A stretch of 34,868 nt of DNA from Verrucomicrobiota bacterium (GCA_016198745.1 JACQHZ010000040.1:1-34868), one strand, 5' to 3'; counted from the stretch's first letter, positions 1 to 8,259 are shown. Numbers and translations: made by a program. The notes: generated by a model from the sequence alone, not told the origin.

Positions 1-1
1 G

Positions 2-301
2 GGGCTCTCCTCCTTCTTCCCGAACGTCACGATAACCGAGGGAAAACACCCTCTTTCCCTCGTTATCCGTGCAAAAAAACGCCCGCTTCTCCATCAATTT
101 CCAAGTCGAGTCTCAAAGGAAGTTCGGTCCAAATTTCCACAAATCCCTTGGGAGGCTATCATTGGTATGCGAAACATCCTTGCGCACGGTTACGATTCCA
201 TTGATCCCGTGAAACTCTGGCACGCGGCCACGGTCAGCGTGCCCGAACTGTTGAAGCATCTCGACTCGGCCATCGCCCAAATGCCCCCGTTCGATGCCTG
301 A
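2..301 (+). pseudogene. HepT-like (DUF86) protein, C-terminal remnant
   Basis: Frame 2 is open from the window edge to a TGA at 299-301. From about position 107 it reads like the end of a HepT/DUF86 protein, with the block IPWEAIIGMRNILAHGY containing the RN-x4-H type motif (R-N-I-L-A-H) of HepT RNases and HEPN-type toxins, followed by a helix ending LLKHLDSAIAQMPPFDA. In intact relatives this block is preceded by about 70 residues of helical HEPN fold. The roughly 35 residues upstream here (before position 107) do not resemble that fold, so the gene is probably broken by deletion or frameshift rather than only cut by the window edge. No MNT-type nucleotidyltransferase partner is visible. The fragment sits next to an IS21 remnant, consistent with rearranged DNA. 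Confidence 0.6.
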
Positions 302-401
302 GACGGGTGCGCCTCAATGACGTCCATCGCACTCAACGCCAAGGACGCGCGTTATCCAGTGCGTTTGCGCGAGCGGCTCGGCTCAAACGCACCCGCTCAA
401 A

Positions 402-575
402 TTGCTGGCCTCGGCAAACCGTTCCACCCTCATGACCTCCAACCGCCCCGTCGAGGAATGGGGAAAACTCATCCAAGATGTCCCGGCGTCCACCGCCATC
501 CTGGATCGCCTCCTCCATCACGCCCACATCCTCAACTTCAAAGGAAAATCCTACCGACTCAAAGATCGGGCTTGC
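402..575 (+). pseudogene. IS21-family istB helper ATPase, C-terminal fragment
   Basis: An open frame through this stretch encodes a clear match to the end of IstB, the AAA+ transposition helper of IS21 elements. Recognisable are the sensor-like segment RSTLMTSNRPVEEWGKLI, then TAILDRLLHHAHILNFKG and the terminal KSYRLKD. Walker A and B regions, the rest of istB and the istA transposase are absent. After about 575 the frame runs on without resemblance. Homology begins abruptly near 402, so this is a scar of an old insertion sequence rather than a working gene. Terminal inverted repeats were not found. Confidence 0.75.
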
Positions 576-612
576 CAAAAAGACAAAACGGGCTGGCGAA
601 TGTGCGCAGCCT

Positions 613-1113
613 ATGAAAAAGAAACCTTTCGTCAATCGTTCGACATCCGCAGTCGCTCCGCCATCGCTGGAAAAGCTTTTGGGCCGATTGCGCGCGTTGA
701 TTCAGGATGCGCGCCGCCAGGCTTTGCGCGCGGTGGATATTGTGCAAGTGCGCACCTGCTGGGATGTGGGCCGGCACATTGTCGAGTTCGAGCAGGGCGG
801 CGCGGCGCGCGCCTGCTATGGGGCCCAACTGCTCGCGCGGCTGGCCGAACGGCTGACAGCGGAATTTGGCAAGGGATTCGATGAGCGAAATCTGCGCCAC
901 ATCAAAAACGCGCTTGACGGCGCGTTTTTGCCGGGGATGGAAGGCGATCTCGGCATCGGCAACCGGCTCACGCGCCTTGACGACGAGCTGCTTAAGAATC
1001 TGAATGACATTCAGCTCCGCAACGGTTTGCCGCCCTCCGAAACGCTCGCCGTTCATGAATCACCGGCGGAATACAGGGTGGCGCGATCCGTGGATGAAAT
1101 TCTGAGCGCGTAG
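613..1113 (+). CDS. DUF1016 N-terminal domain (YhcG-like) protein, short chimeric form
   Basis: An ATG at 613 begins a 166-residue protein. Residues about 17-96 match the DUF1016/YhcG N-terminal domain, with WDVGRHIVEFEQGG, YGAQLLARLAERLTAEFGKGF and the NLRHI segment. In full-length YhcG proteins this domain is followed by more helices and a C-terminal PD-(D/E)xK nuclease domain, about 330-380 residues in all. Here the match stops at about residue 97, and the last 69 residues (LTRLDDELLKNLNDIQ and onwards) are unrelated to that family. The nuclease domain is missing. An upstream in-frame ATG at 478 was rejected because that extension overlaps the istB fragment in another frame and is rich in Ser/Pro with no family resemblance. 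It may be a decayed gene fused to foreign sequence; activity is doubtful. Confidence 0.65.
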   Translation: MKKKPFVNRSTSAVAPPSLEKLLGRLRALIQDARRQALRAVDIVQVRTCWDVGRHIVEFEQGGAARACYGAQLLARLAERLTAEFGKGFDERNLRHIKNALDGAFLPGMEGDLGIGNRLTRLDDELLKNLNDIQLRNGLPPSETLAVHESPAEYRVARSVDEILSA

Positions 1114-1259
1114 CGGATATTCTTCACCCCGCTTACGTTTTTCCATACGCCTGCCTTCTGACGTCAGGAGCGCGGAAGCGTGAAAAAGAACCGGCAGCCT
1201 TCGCTCCTTTTTACATATTAAGCCGTAAAAATAGAACTGGTTCAGAGACAAAACGAACC

Positions 1260-1292
1260 GCCTTCGGAGTCGCATGCGTCCAGGCCGAAGGC
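1260..1292 (-). terminator. Weak terminator-like hairpin after metE
   Basis: An 8-bp perfect inverted repeat (GCCTTCGG at 1260-1267 and CCGAAGGC at 1285-1292) lies 1 base past the metE stop codon. On the minus strand the hairpin is followed by GGTTCGTTTTGTCTC, a poor U-tract. The 17-base loop makes it a mediocre intrinsic terminator, so the assignment is tentative. Confidence 0.35.
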
Positions 1293-1293
1293 A

Positions 1294-3612
1294 TCAGACA
1301 GCGGCAACGCGCATTTGTTCCGCAGCGCAGACCAGGTTCTTCAAGGACGCCAACACCTCCTTCCAATCCCTGGTTTTGAGGCCGCAATCCGGGTTGACCC
1401 AGACATGTTCCGGCGGGAGGACACGAATGGCCTTCTTCAACAGCCCGGCCATTTCTTTCGCAGAAGGGACGCGCGGTGAATGAATATCCCACACACCGGG
1501 GCCGATTTCATTCGGGTATTCGAATTTCCGGAACGCTTCCAACAACTCCATTTTTGAGCGCGAGGCCTCGATGGAAATCACGTCGGCATCCAGCGCCACG
1601 ATGGCATCGAGGATGTCGTTGAACTCACAATAACACATGTGCGTGTGAATCTGAGTTTCGTCACGCACCCCTCCGGTGCTGAGGCGGAAACACTCAACCG
1701 CCCACTGAAGGTAGGCGGGGTGCTCGGCGGCGCGCAACGGCAGCCCCTCCCGCAAGGCGGGTTCATCAATCTGGATGATGCCGATCCCCGCCTTTTCCAG
1801 GTCCAAAACTTCATCGCGAATGGCGAGTGCGATTTGCCGGCAGGTTTCGCGGCGAGGCTGATCGTCCCGCACGAAGCTCCATTGCAAGATGGTGACGGGA
1901 CCGGTCAACATTCCTTTCATCGGCCTTTGGGTGAGCGACTGCGCATAGACGGACCATCTCGTCGTCATCGAAGCGGGGCGATGGATGTCGCCGTAAATCA
2001 CGGGCGGCTTGACGCAACGCGATCCGTACCCCTGGACCCACCCGTTTTCGGTGAAGGCGAACCCGGCAAGTTGCTCGCCGAAATACTCCACCATGTCATT
2101 GCGCTCGTATTCGCCATGCACCAGGACGTCGAGGTTGAGTTTTTCTTGCAGCTTGACCAGGAGCGCCATTTCGTTGCGAATGAATTCGTCGTGTTCCTTT
2201 TGGCTGATTTCGCCCTTTTTGAAGCGCGCGCGGTTATTCCGCACTTCAGCCGTTTGAGGAAAAGACCCGATGGTGGTGGTGGGGAACAACGGCAATTTGA
2301 AGCGCGCGTGTTGCAGCACCGCGCGCCGCGGATACGGGCTTCGCCGTTGAGCGTCTTCCTTTTTGACGGATGAACTGCGGATTTTGACGGCGTGAACATG
2401 GATGCGGGAACTGCGCTGCCGACTCGCGATGTCCTCCGCATTTTGGGCGAGTTGACGTTCCACCCGGCTTCTCCCCTGCCCCATGGCCAGCGCAAGAATC
2501 TGCGTTTCCGCCAGTTTCTCGCAGCCGAAGGCAAGCCAGCTTTTCAGTTCATCATCAAGTTTGGTTTCGTACGACAAACTGACGGGACAGTGCAGGAGCG
2601 AACAGGAGGGTGCAACCATCAACCGATCAACGCCCAAAGCGGCGCTGGCTTTTTCCAACAAGGCGAGCGAGGAATGCAAATCGTTTTTCCAGATGTTGCG
2701 TCCGTCAACAACACCCGCGGAAAGCATCATCCTGGGTCCCAGACTTTGCAGGACGGCGTCAAGCTGGCCGGGCGCCCTGACGAGGTCCATGTGCAGCGCA
2801 TCCACGGGCAGACGGACGGCAACAGGAAGATTGTCCCGGAGATCGCCAAAGAAGGTGGCCAGCAAAAACTTGAGATGCGGAGTTTTCTGCCGCAGGAAGT
2901 CATAAGCCATTGAAAAGGCTTTTTGAGTTTCGGCGGCGAGATCGGTGGCGAGAATGGGTTCGTCCAGTTGCACCCATTCCGCGCCCATTTCCTGGAGTTC
3001 ACCGAGCGCATCGGAATAAAACGGAAGCAGACCTTCAAGCAGGGACAGCGGATTGACGCGGGCGTCCAGCCTTTTGCCCAAAAAAACAAAGGTTACCGGC
3101 CCGATGAGAACGGGTTTGGTTCGGATGCCGAGATCAAGCGCCTCCTTGAACTCATCGAAAGGCTTGCGCGAAGCAAGTTTGAACGCCTGGCCGCCATCCC
3201 ATTCGGGCACCAGATAATGATAATTGGTGTCGAACCATTTGGTCATCTCCATCGCAGCGGGGGGAGCGTGATGCCATTTGCAGTCATCCGATTGTCCCGC
3301 GCCACGCGCCATGGCGAAGTACGTCTGGAGGCCAACCGTTTCCCCTTTCCATTGAAACCGGCGGGGCACGACCCCAAAAAGGGCGCACATGTCGAGCATC
3401 TGATCGTAGAAACTGAAATCATTCGAAGGAATCAAAGCGATGCCGGCATCTTTTTGAATCCGCCAGTTTTCCTTGCGAATGGCCGCGCCCGCCGCCAGAA
3501 GCTCGGTTTCAGAAACCTTCCCCTTCCAGAACGTTTCCGTCGCCCGCTTGAGTTCGCGTCTTGCGCCAATGCGGGGAAAACCAAGGTTGTGGGTGAGAGG
3601 GACCATGACCAT
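1294..3612 (-). CDS. metE: Cobalamin-independent methionine synthase MetE
   Basis: This 772-residue protein catalyses methyl transfer from 5-methyltetrahydrofolate (polyglutamate) to homocysteine, the last step of methionine synthesis, in the cytoplasm. Length and layout match MetE: an N-terminal barrel opening with LTHNLGFPRIGARRELK and a catalytic C-terminal barrel from about residue 440 (TTTIGSFPQT). Zinc ligands are all present: His658 and Cys660 in THMCYCEF, Glu682 in ISIEASRS and Cys743 in VNPDCGLKTR. His711 in WDIHSP corresponds to the proposed proton donor. Residues about 391-433, linking the barrels, are basic and Ser/Arg-rich. The start is ATG at 3612, with a second ATG two codons later equally possible. 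The aminotransferase gene ends 58 bp upstream on the same strand, so the two may be co-transcribed. No SAM or cobalamin riboswitch fits in that gap. Confidence 0.97.
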   Translation of the reverse strand: MVMVPLTHNLGFPRIGARRELKRATETFWKGKVSETELLAAGAAIRKENWRIQKDAGIALIPSNDFSFYDQMLDMCALFGVVPRRFQWKGETVGLQTYFAMARGAGQSDDCKWHHAPPAAMEMTKWFDTNYHYLVPEWDGGQAFKLASRKPFDEFKEALDLGIRTKPVLIGPVTFVFLGKRLDARVNPLSLLEGLLPFYSDALGELQEMGAEWVQLDEPILATDLAAETQKAFSMAYDFLRQKTPHLKFLLATFFGDLRDNLPVAVRLPVDALHMDLVRAPGQLDAVLQSLGPRMMLSAGVVDGRNIWKNDLHSSLALLEKASAALGVDRLMVAPSCSLLHCPVSLSYETKLDDELKSWLAFGCEKLAETQILALAMGQGRSRVERQLAQNAEDIASRQRSSRIHVHAVKIRSSSVKKEDAQRRSPYPRRAVLQHARFKLPLFPTTTIGSFPQTAEVRNNRARFKKGEISQKEHDEFIRNEMALLVKLQEKLNLDVLVHGEYERNDMVEYFGEQLAGFAFTENGWVQGYGSRCVKPPVIYGDIHRPASMTTRWSVYAQSLTQRPMKGMLTGPVTILQWSFVRDDQPRRETCRQIALAIRDEVLDLEKAGIGIIQIDEPALREGLPLRAAEHPAYLQWAVECFRLSTGGVRDETQIHTHMCYCEFNDILDAIVALDADVISIEASRSKMELLEAFRKFEYPNEIGPGVWDIHSPRVPSAKEMAGLLKKAIRVLPPEHVWVNPDCGLKTRDWKEVLASLKNLVCAAEQMRVAAV

Positions 3613-3670
3613 GCGCCCGTCCGGAACGATGCGCGTTTATCCCGTCGAAGGCATCATGAGAACCGGATCG

Positions 3671-4840
3671 CTATTTCCGGATTCGAGCGCAAAAATCCTT
3701 CAAACGGGAGATGCCCTTTTCAATGTTCTCGGTGCTGCACGCGTAGCTGAGGCGGATCGTCTTGTCATTTCCGAAGGCAATGCCGGGCACCGCTGCCACG
3801 AGCGCCTCGTCAAGAAGCAGTTCGCAAAACTGACTGGAGTTCATGCCGAAAGAAGAAATATCCGGCAACACATAGAAAGCGCCCATCGGCTTGACGCAAC
3901 GGATTCCCTCGATGGCGTTCAGACCGTCAAGGATCAGCTTCCGTCGTTCTTCGAAGACTTTCACCATTTGAGCAACACATTCCTGCGACTCCTTGAGAGC
4001 AGCCACCGCCCCTTTTTGGGCGAACGAAGTGGGATTGGATGTGGAATGGCTCTGAATCGAGTCCACCGCCTTGGCGATGTTCTCCGCCGCCGCCAGGTAG
4101 CCCAACCGCCACCCGGTCATGGCGTAGCTTTTGCTGAAGCCATTGACGGTAATTGTGTGTTCGAGAACCCTTTTGGACATGGAAGCAATGGAGAAGTGTT
4201 TCGCGTCATCATAGATGACCTTCTCGTAGATTTCATCGGAGAGGATGAAAAGATCGTCTTCGAGCGCCACTTCAACGAGCGCCGCCATCTCATTCTCCGT
4301 ATAGACCGACCCGGTGGGATTGGAGGGGCTGTTGAGAATGACCATCCGGCTGCTGGGCGAAATGGATGCCTGCAATTGTTCGGGCGTCATCTTGTAATTG
4401 TTCTCCGCCGTGGTCTGCACAATGTAAGGCTCGGCGCCAGCCATCTTCGCCATTTCCGGATAACTGAGCCAGTAGGGAGCGGGAATGATGACTTCATCTC
4501 CGGAATTACAGGTCGCCAGGATGGCATTGTAACACGAATGCTTTGCGCCGCAGGAGACAATGATCTGATTGGGTTTGTAATCCACGCCGTTCTCGGCCTT
4601 CATTTTTTCCGCGATTGCCTGCCGCAATTCGGGAATACCGGAGGATGGCGTGTACTTGGTGAAACCCTCCGCAAGGGCCTGCGCGGCCGCCAGCTTGATG
4701 TGATCGGGGGTGTCGAAATCCGGCTCTCCTGCTCCAAAACTGCAAATGTCTTTGCCCTCGGCCTTGAGTGCCTTGGCCTTGCTGTCGATGGCAAGGGTGA
4801 GCGAGGGACTGATTTTTTTGGCGATAATTGCGGCTTCCAT
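3671..4840 (-). CDS. Class I PLP-dependent aminotransferase (aspartate aminotransferase I-beta type)
   Basis: A 389-residue cytoplasmic PLP enzyme predicted to move amino groups between aspartate (or a related substrate such as prephenate) and 2-oxoglutarate. Fold type I signatures are complete: ISPSLTLAI near the N-terminus, GAGEPDFDTP (residues 36-45), SNPTG (173-177), Asp202 in LSDEIYE to bind the pyridine nitrogen, the Schiff-base lysine Lys237 in NGFSKSYAMTGWRLGY, and Arg363 in IRLSYA for the substrate carboxylate. Length and motif spacing fit the I-beta AspC/AspB-like group rather than the enterobacterial I-alpha group. It lies 58 bp upstream of metE and 58 bp downstream of the kinase-like gene, all on the minus strand. 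Linking it to methionine synthesis (aspartate is the precursor) is plausible but inferred. Some homologues act as prephenate aminotransferases, which sequence reading alone cannot exclude. Confidence 0.92.
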   Translation of the reverse strand: MEAAIIAKKISPSLTLAIDSKAKALKAEGKDICSFGAGEPDFDTPDHIKLAAAQALAEGFTKYTPSSGIPELRQAIAEKMKAENGVDYKPNQIIVSCGAKHSCYNAILATCNSGDEVIIPAPYWLSYPEMAKMAGAEPYIVQTTAENNYKMTPEQLQASISPSSRMVILNSPSNPTGSVYTENEMAALVEVALEDDLFILSDEIYEKVIYDDAKHFSIASMSKRVLEHTITVNGFSKSYAMTGWRLGYLAAAENIAKAVDSIQSHSTSNPTSFAQKGAVAALKESQECVAQMVKVFEERRKLILDGLNAIEGIRCVKPMGAFYVLPDISSFGMNSSQFCELLLDEALVAAVPGIAFGNDKTIRLSYACSTENIEKGISRLKDFCARIRK

Positions 4841-4898
4841 AATGCGATATAAGGGGCGTCAGGGTTGCGTGGGTGAAAAATGATTGAGGACGGTGAAA

Positions 4899-6077
4899 TC
4901 AGGCGGGATAAAATTCTTCGATGGTTGTCTTGAGGTTGTTCTCGGCGAGATTGAGAATCTTCATCTCGCGTTTCGCGTTTTCCGGTGAATCCGAGGCGTG
5001 CGCGGCATTGACCATGATGTTTTGGCCGAATTCCCGGCGGATCGATCCCGGCGGCGCCTTGCGCGGATCGGTTGGGCCGAGGACTTCGCGCACCTTGGCC
5101 ACCGCGTGCTCGCCCTCATAGACAATCACCACGGATTTCACCGTGCCCGGCCTTTTCTTTTCGGAAGGCGGACATTCGCACGACTTCCGTCCCGACATGA
5201 ATTTCACGATGTCGCAAAACTGCGCGTTCGCATAAAGCGGGCCAACCACTTCTCCAAGCTGGGCGGCGGCGGCGGATGGCAGAGCGAAGTTGAATTCCCG
5301 GCTCAACGCCTCGCGCGACCGCTCGCCTGAAAAAGCCTTGAATTTCTCCCGAAGCACCGGCAGCACCGGCGCATAAAACTGCTCGGCCTGCGCCACGGAC
5401 ATCTGGTTGACCTTGAAAGCGACGATATAAAGCCCGGCTTTTGAAAACATATCCATTACATTGCCGGGCTTGCCGCTGGGGAATGAAAAGTTGTCCGGCT
5501 TGATGATCACCAGCGTGCGTTGCGTGTGCGGCGTGCGTTTGTAGGGAAGCACATTTTCCAGCACCCCCCCGTCGCGGTCGGAATATTTGGCCCAAATCCG
5601 GAGTTTCTTTCCGATGTTTTCGTCCGTTGGCGGCGTCAGCACGGCGGGTTCAAAGTATTTGACCTGCCCATCTTCGCCCAGGATAAAATCAGCATAGGTG
5701 TCGCGGACGGTCTCTCCGGTCACGGAATGATGCGAAACATTTCCCACGCATGCGCTCATCTTCGCCACCGCATTCTCGCCGCGAAAAAGCAGCATCAGCA
5801 CTCGATGCCGCCTGCCCGTCGCGGGGTCCGGTGAGTAGTTGGTCAGCACATAGTCATGGGTCAGTTCGCGCACGCGGTCTTTGTGCGAACGCCCCCCTTT
5901 GCGGAACACGCGCAGTGTGGCCGCGTATTCGTTCACCAGTTCCCGGCTGGGGGCGAAAAGACGCGCCGCAGCCAGGTCCAATGCCGTGCGCGTCAGCAAA
6001 CGCGCGAGGATTCCGCCCGTGCGCGATTTGCGCAAGGTGTACGGATTCACCAAAACGTATGTCAGTTGTTCAGCCAT
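4899..6077 (-). CDS. Two-domain nucleoside diphosphate kinase-like protein (pseudo-domain plus active-type domain)
   Basis: The 392-residue product contains two NDPK-fold domains; ordinary NDPKs are about 140 residues. Domain 2 (about 187-376) has the functional residues: Lys193 in TLVIIKPD, YEGEHAVAKVREVLGPTDP, PGSIRREFG, and phospho-acceptor His360 in NAAHASDSPENA. It contains an insertion around 240-312 with a Cys pair (SCECPP). Domain 1 (about 5-150) keeps the frame of the fold (FRGENAVAKMSACVG, GETVRDTYADFI) but has VLVNPY in place of xIIKPD and YFEPAVL where the His loop should be, so it lacks both the Lys and the His. Start chosen at ATG 6077 (MAEQLTYVLV); upstream in-frame ATGs to 6212 add a Cys-rich stretch with no similarity. 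Predicted role: NTP/NDP phosphate exchange, with domain 1 structural or regulatory. It heads the minus-strand run to the aminotransferase and metE. Confidence 0.88.
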   Translation of the reverse strand: MAEQLTYVLVNPYTLRKSRTGGILARLLTRTALDLAAARLFAPSRELVNEYAATLRVFRKGGRSHKDRVRELTHDYVLTNYSPDPATGRRHRVLMLLFRGENAVAKMSACVGNVSHHSVTGETVRDTYADFILGEDGQVKYFEPAVLTPPTDENIGKKLRIWAKYSDRDGGVLENVLPYKRTPHTQRTLVIIKPDNFSFPSGKPGNVMDMFSKAGLYIVAFKVNQMSVAQAEQFYAPVLPVLREKFKAFSGERSREALSREFNFALPSAAAAQLGEVVGPLYANAQFCDIVKFMSGRKSCECPPSEKKRPGTVKSVVIVYEGEHAVAKVREVLGPTDPRKAPPGSIRREFGQNIMVNAAHASDSPENAKREMKILNLAENNLKTTIEEFYPA

Positions 6078-6236
6078 TTCAGAAACGCAATGTAAACACA
6101 CGAGCATATTGATGCAGCAAGAGAGGGTCAAGCACAGAAGCGCGCCATTTTTGTCTTTTTGTCCGGCGACGAATACTCCCCCACCCGTCTTGCTCCTTCC
6201 ACACAATGCCAATCCCCATTTCTCATTCGTTGCGGC

Positions 6237-6272
6237 TAGCAGCCTGTCGGGCGCAAGTCCGACAGGCTGCTA
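6237..6272. repeat. Perfect 14-bp inverted repeat (hairpin)
   Basis: TAGCAGCCTGTCGG at 6237-6250 and its exact complement at 6259-6272 enclose the 8-base loop GCGCAAGT. There is no T-run on either side, so it is not a classic intrinsic terminator, although it could stabilise or end minus-strand transcripts. Its right arm overlaps the last three bases of the GH95-like remnant, so it marks the point where that gene is truncated. A REP-like or mobile palindromic element is an alternative. Confidence 0.7.
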
Positions 6273-6758
6273 ATGGGAGTTTTGCAAGTGTTTGCAATAC
6301 AACGAAGGGCAACGTTTGAACGAACCGAGCAGACGGAATTTCCCGTTCGCGTCCTTCTGCAGATAATCCTCATAGAAAAGCGCGCATTCCTTGAGGATCG
6401 GATAAGCGTGTTTTTTCAGGAAAACCCGGTCCCCGCTGAACTGATAATGCCACCAGAAATGTTCCGCCAGCCAGCCGCCTGCGCCAATCCACGTCAAAAG
6501 CAGAATTCCCGGCGCGGTTTCCACGCCATCCGGTCCCATTGAAATGGGATAACGCGCCCCCCGCATTTTGAAGTAATCGGCGGCGTCCTTTTTACGTCGC
6601 GGAAGGATGCCCGACATCAAGCGGTACAACGGCTCCGCCAGTTCCAGGCGGCTCGCAGTGTACTGCCCCCAGTACAGAATCGGCATGTTGATGTTGTTGT
6701 GGAAATCCGCGTTCTTCATCGCGCTTCCAAAATGAATGTGTTGCCATGGAGCAATTGT
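6270..6758 (-). pseudogene. GH95-like glycoside hydrolase, internal fragment
   Basis: The frame from about 6758 encodes APWQHIHFGSAMKNADFHNN, then INMPILYWGQYTASRLELAE, ARYPISMGPDGVETAPGILL, and WLAEHFWWHYQFSGDRVFLK. These resemble the (alpha/alpha)6 catalytic core of GH95-type alpha-fucosidase/galactosidase-like enzymes. About 160 residues survive of a family typically above 700. A TGA at 6759-6761 closes the frame just upstream of the match, and the C-terminal end after YLQKDANGKF turns into unrelated sequence running into the hairpin at 6237-6272. The fragment therefore lacks both ends, including the catalytic acid/base region. It follows the GH4 gene on the same strand and was probably once part of the same operon. 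The family call rests on recognised motifs only. Confidence 0.65.
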
Positions 6759-6819
6759 TCAAGTCATCGAAAATGGGGACATGTTCTTGCACTTGAAATC
6801 GAAAAAGGTCAATTCGGCT

Positions 6820-8259
6820 TCAAAAAGAGCCGCAGGTTGAAGCGAAATTTTGCCTCACGTTTCTTGCCCCGGACCGCGATTTCCTGAACCAATACGACGG
6901 CAGCGCGTCGCGCTGGGCTTCCAGCAGTTCTGCGATGCAGGCGTCGGCGTCGGTGAGATTGACGCAGAGCGGATCGCCGGCAAGCGCGCGCCGCAGAATC
7001 GCGCGGTCGCCCGTGACGGCGGCATGGGCGGTCAACTCGTGCGTGTCGAGTATCTGATGTTGATGCGCAAGCAGTCCCCGCGGCATCTCGCCGAATGGCT
7101 GCGGGCGCGGGCCGCGCATGTCCACGTCGCAACGAAGCTCGACAAAGGCGGCGTCGGGCAGATTCGTGATCGCGCCGCGATTGTTGCTGTTGATGTAAAA
7201 AGACTTCCCCAGGTTGCCCCACATGGATTCGATGATATCGGTAGCGTGATCGTCGCGAATGATCTTGAGGAATTCGGCAACACTGCGCTTCCCCCCCGCG
7301 TACTCCCCGGTGATCTTCCACGCCCCGGCCATTTCGATCGCGCGACGATCCGCATCGAACAACGCGATCGGCTCCGGCTTCACAGGCGCGACGCCGTGGC
7401 CCTGAAAAAACGGGACGTATTCCTTGGTGTGCCCGATGGCGGTCGGGAATGCGCCGTAAAGATCGAAGAGCTGCAGGGCGTAGTTCCAGTTGTGGCGAAC
7501 CTTCGAGTGGTCATGCGGTTTTTTCGCCTCCTTGTTGGCATACTCGACAATCCGCCGCCGCAATACAGGCAACATGTCGCGTCCATCGTAACGAAACCGG
7601 ACGATCCACGTGGTGTGATTGACGCCGCCGATGGCGAGGTCGAGACTCCGTTGCACGGCGGGGGGAACGGTCACGACGCCCTTCGGCAAAATCCCAACCT
7701 CCTTGCACCAATGCAGCGTGTTGTAGGGCTCATGATGACCGTCGCAAAGCGCGAAACTCTTCACCTCCGGAGAAAAGCGGCGCAACGCCATCCCAATGAC
7801 GGCCGTCGGATTGACCAGGTTGATGACCCAACTGCGCGGCGCAAGCCGTTGCGCGTCACGGGCAATTTCCATGATCGGGGGAATCTCGCGAAGCGCGCGA
7901 AAAATGCCACCGGGACCGATCGTGTCCGAGCTGCACATCCGCATGCCGTGCCTGGCGGCGATCCGGGTGTCCACGCCGCGATAATGGGCGTTGCGACGGG
8001 AAAAGGTCAGGATGACGAAATCGGAGCCTTCCATGACCCGGCGCCGATCGCAGCCGGTTTCCACCCTCACGCCGCATTTTGCCGTTTTGAAAACTCGTCT
8101 CGCAAGACGCGTCATGGTTGCGAGCGTCTTCGGGTCGGTGTCCACGAGCGCGAGCACACCGCCGCGCATCACGGAACTCGTGGCCATCTTGTGAATGACG
8201 GCCTTGCCGAAAAAATAGCTGCCGGCGCCGATGACGGTGATCTTGGGTCCTGAATTCAT
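6820..8259 (-). CDS. Glycoside hydrolase family 4 (NAD- and metal-dependent glycosidase)
   Basis: A 479-residue cytoplasmic glycosidase. GH4 enzymes cleave alpha- or beta-glycosides (alpha-galactosides, 6-phospho-glucosides, alpha-galacturonides) by transient oxidation at C3 using NAD and a divalent metal. Seen here: the Rossmann motif IGAGSYFFGKAVI (residues 10-22) with acidic Asp40 ending its second strand, NLVNPTAV (148-154), the metal-site cysteine Cys172 in ALCDGHHE and His215 in GGVNHTTW, all spaced as in the family. The segment around residue 90 (SRRNAHYRGVDTRIAARHG) fits the usual GGxxxRxxDxxIPxxxG position. Substrate cannot be read; the lack of an obvious phosphate-binding cue makes an unphosphorylated sugar or uronide more likely, which is inference. 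It is the fourth gene of the leftward run behind three URO-D paralogues, 127 bp after the last. Confidence 0.9.
   Translation of the reverse strand: MNSGPKITVIGAGSYFFGKAVIHKMATSSVMRGGVLALVDTDPKTLATMTRLARRVFKTAKCGVRVETGCDRRRVMEGSDFVILTFSRRNAHYRGVDTRIAARHGMRMCSSDTIGPGGIFRALREIPPIMEIARDAQRLAPRSWVINLVNPTAVIGMALRRFSPEVKSFALCDGHHEPYNTLHWCKEVGILPKGVVTVPPAVQRSLDLAIGGVNHTTWIVRFRYDGRDMLPVLRRRIVEYANKEAKKPHDHSKVRHNWNYALQLFDLYGAFPTAIGHTKEYVPFFQGHGVAPVKPEPIALFDADRRAIEMAGAWKITGEYAGGKRSVAEFLKIIRDDHATDIIESMWGNLGKSFYINSNNRGAITNLPDAAFVELRCDVDMRGPRPQPFGEMPRGLLAHQHQILDTHELTAHAAVTGDRAILRRALAGDPLCVNLTDADACIAELLEAQRDALPSYWFRKSRSGARNVRQNFASTCGSF

Noticed and set aside
3613-3670. Possible SAM or cobalamin riboswitch before metE
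   Set aside because: Only 58 bases separate the genes, too short for these riboswitches, and no conserved core was seen.
3473-4852. Plus-strand open frame opposite the aminotransferase
   Set aside because: Arg/His/Gly-rich antisense shadow without motifs; the aminotransferase is unmistakable.
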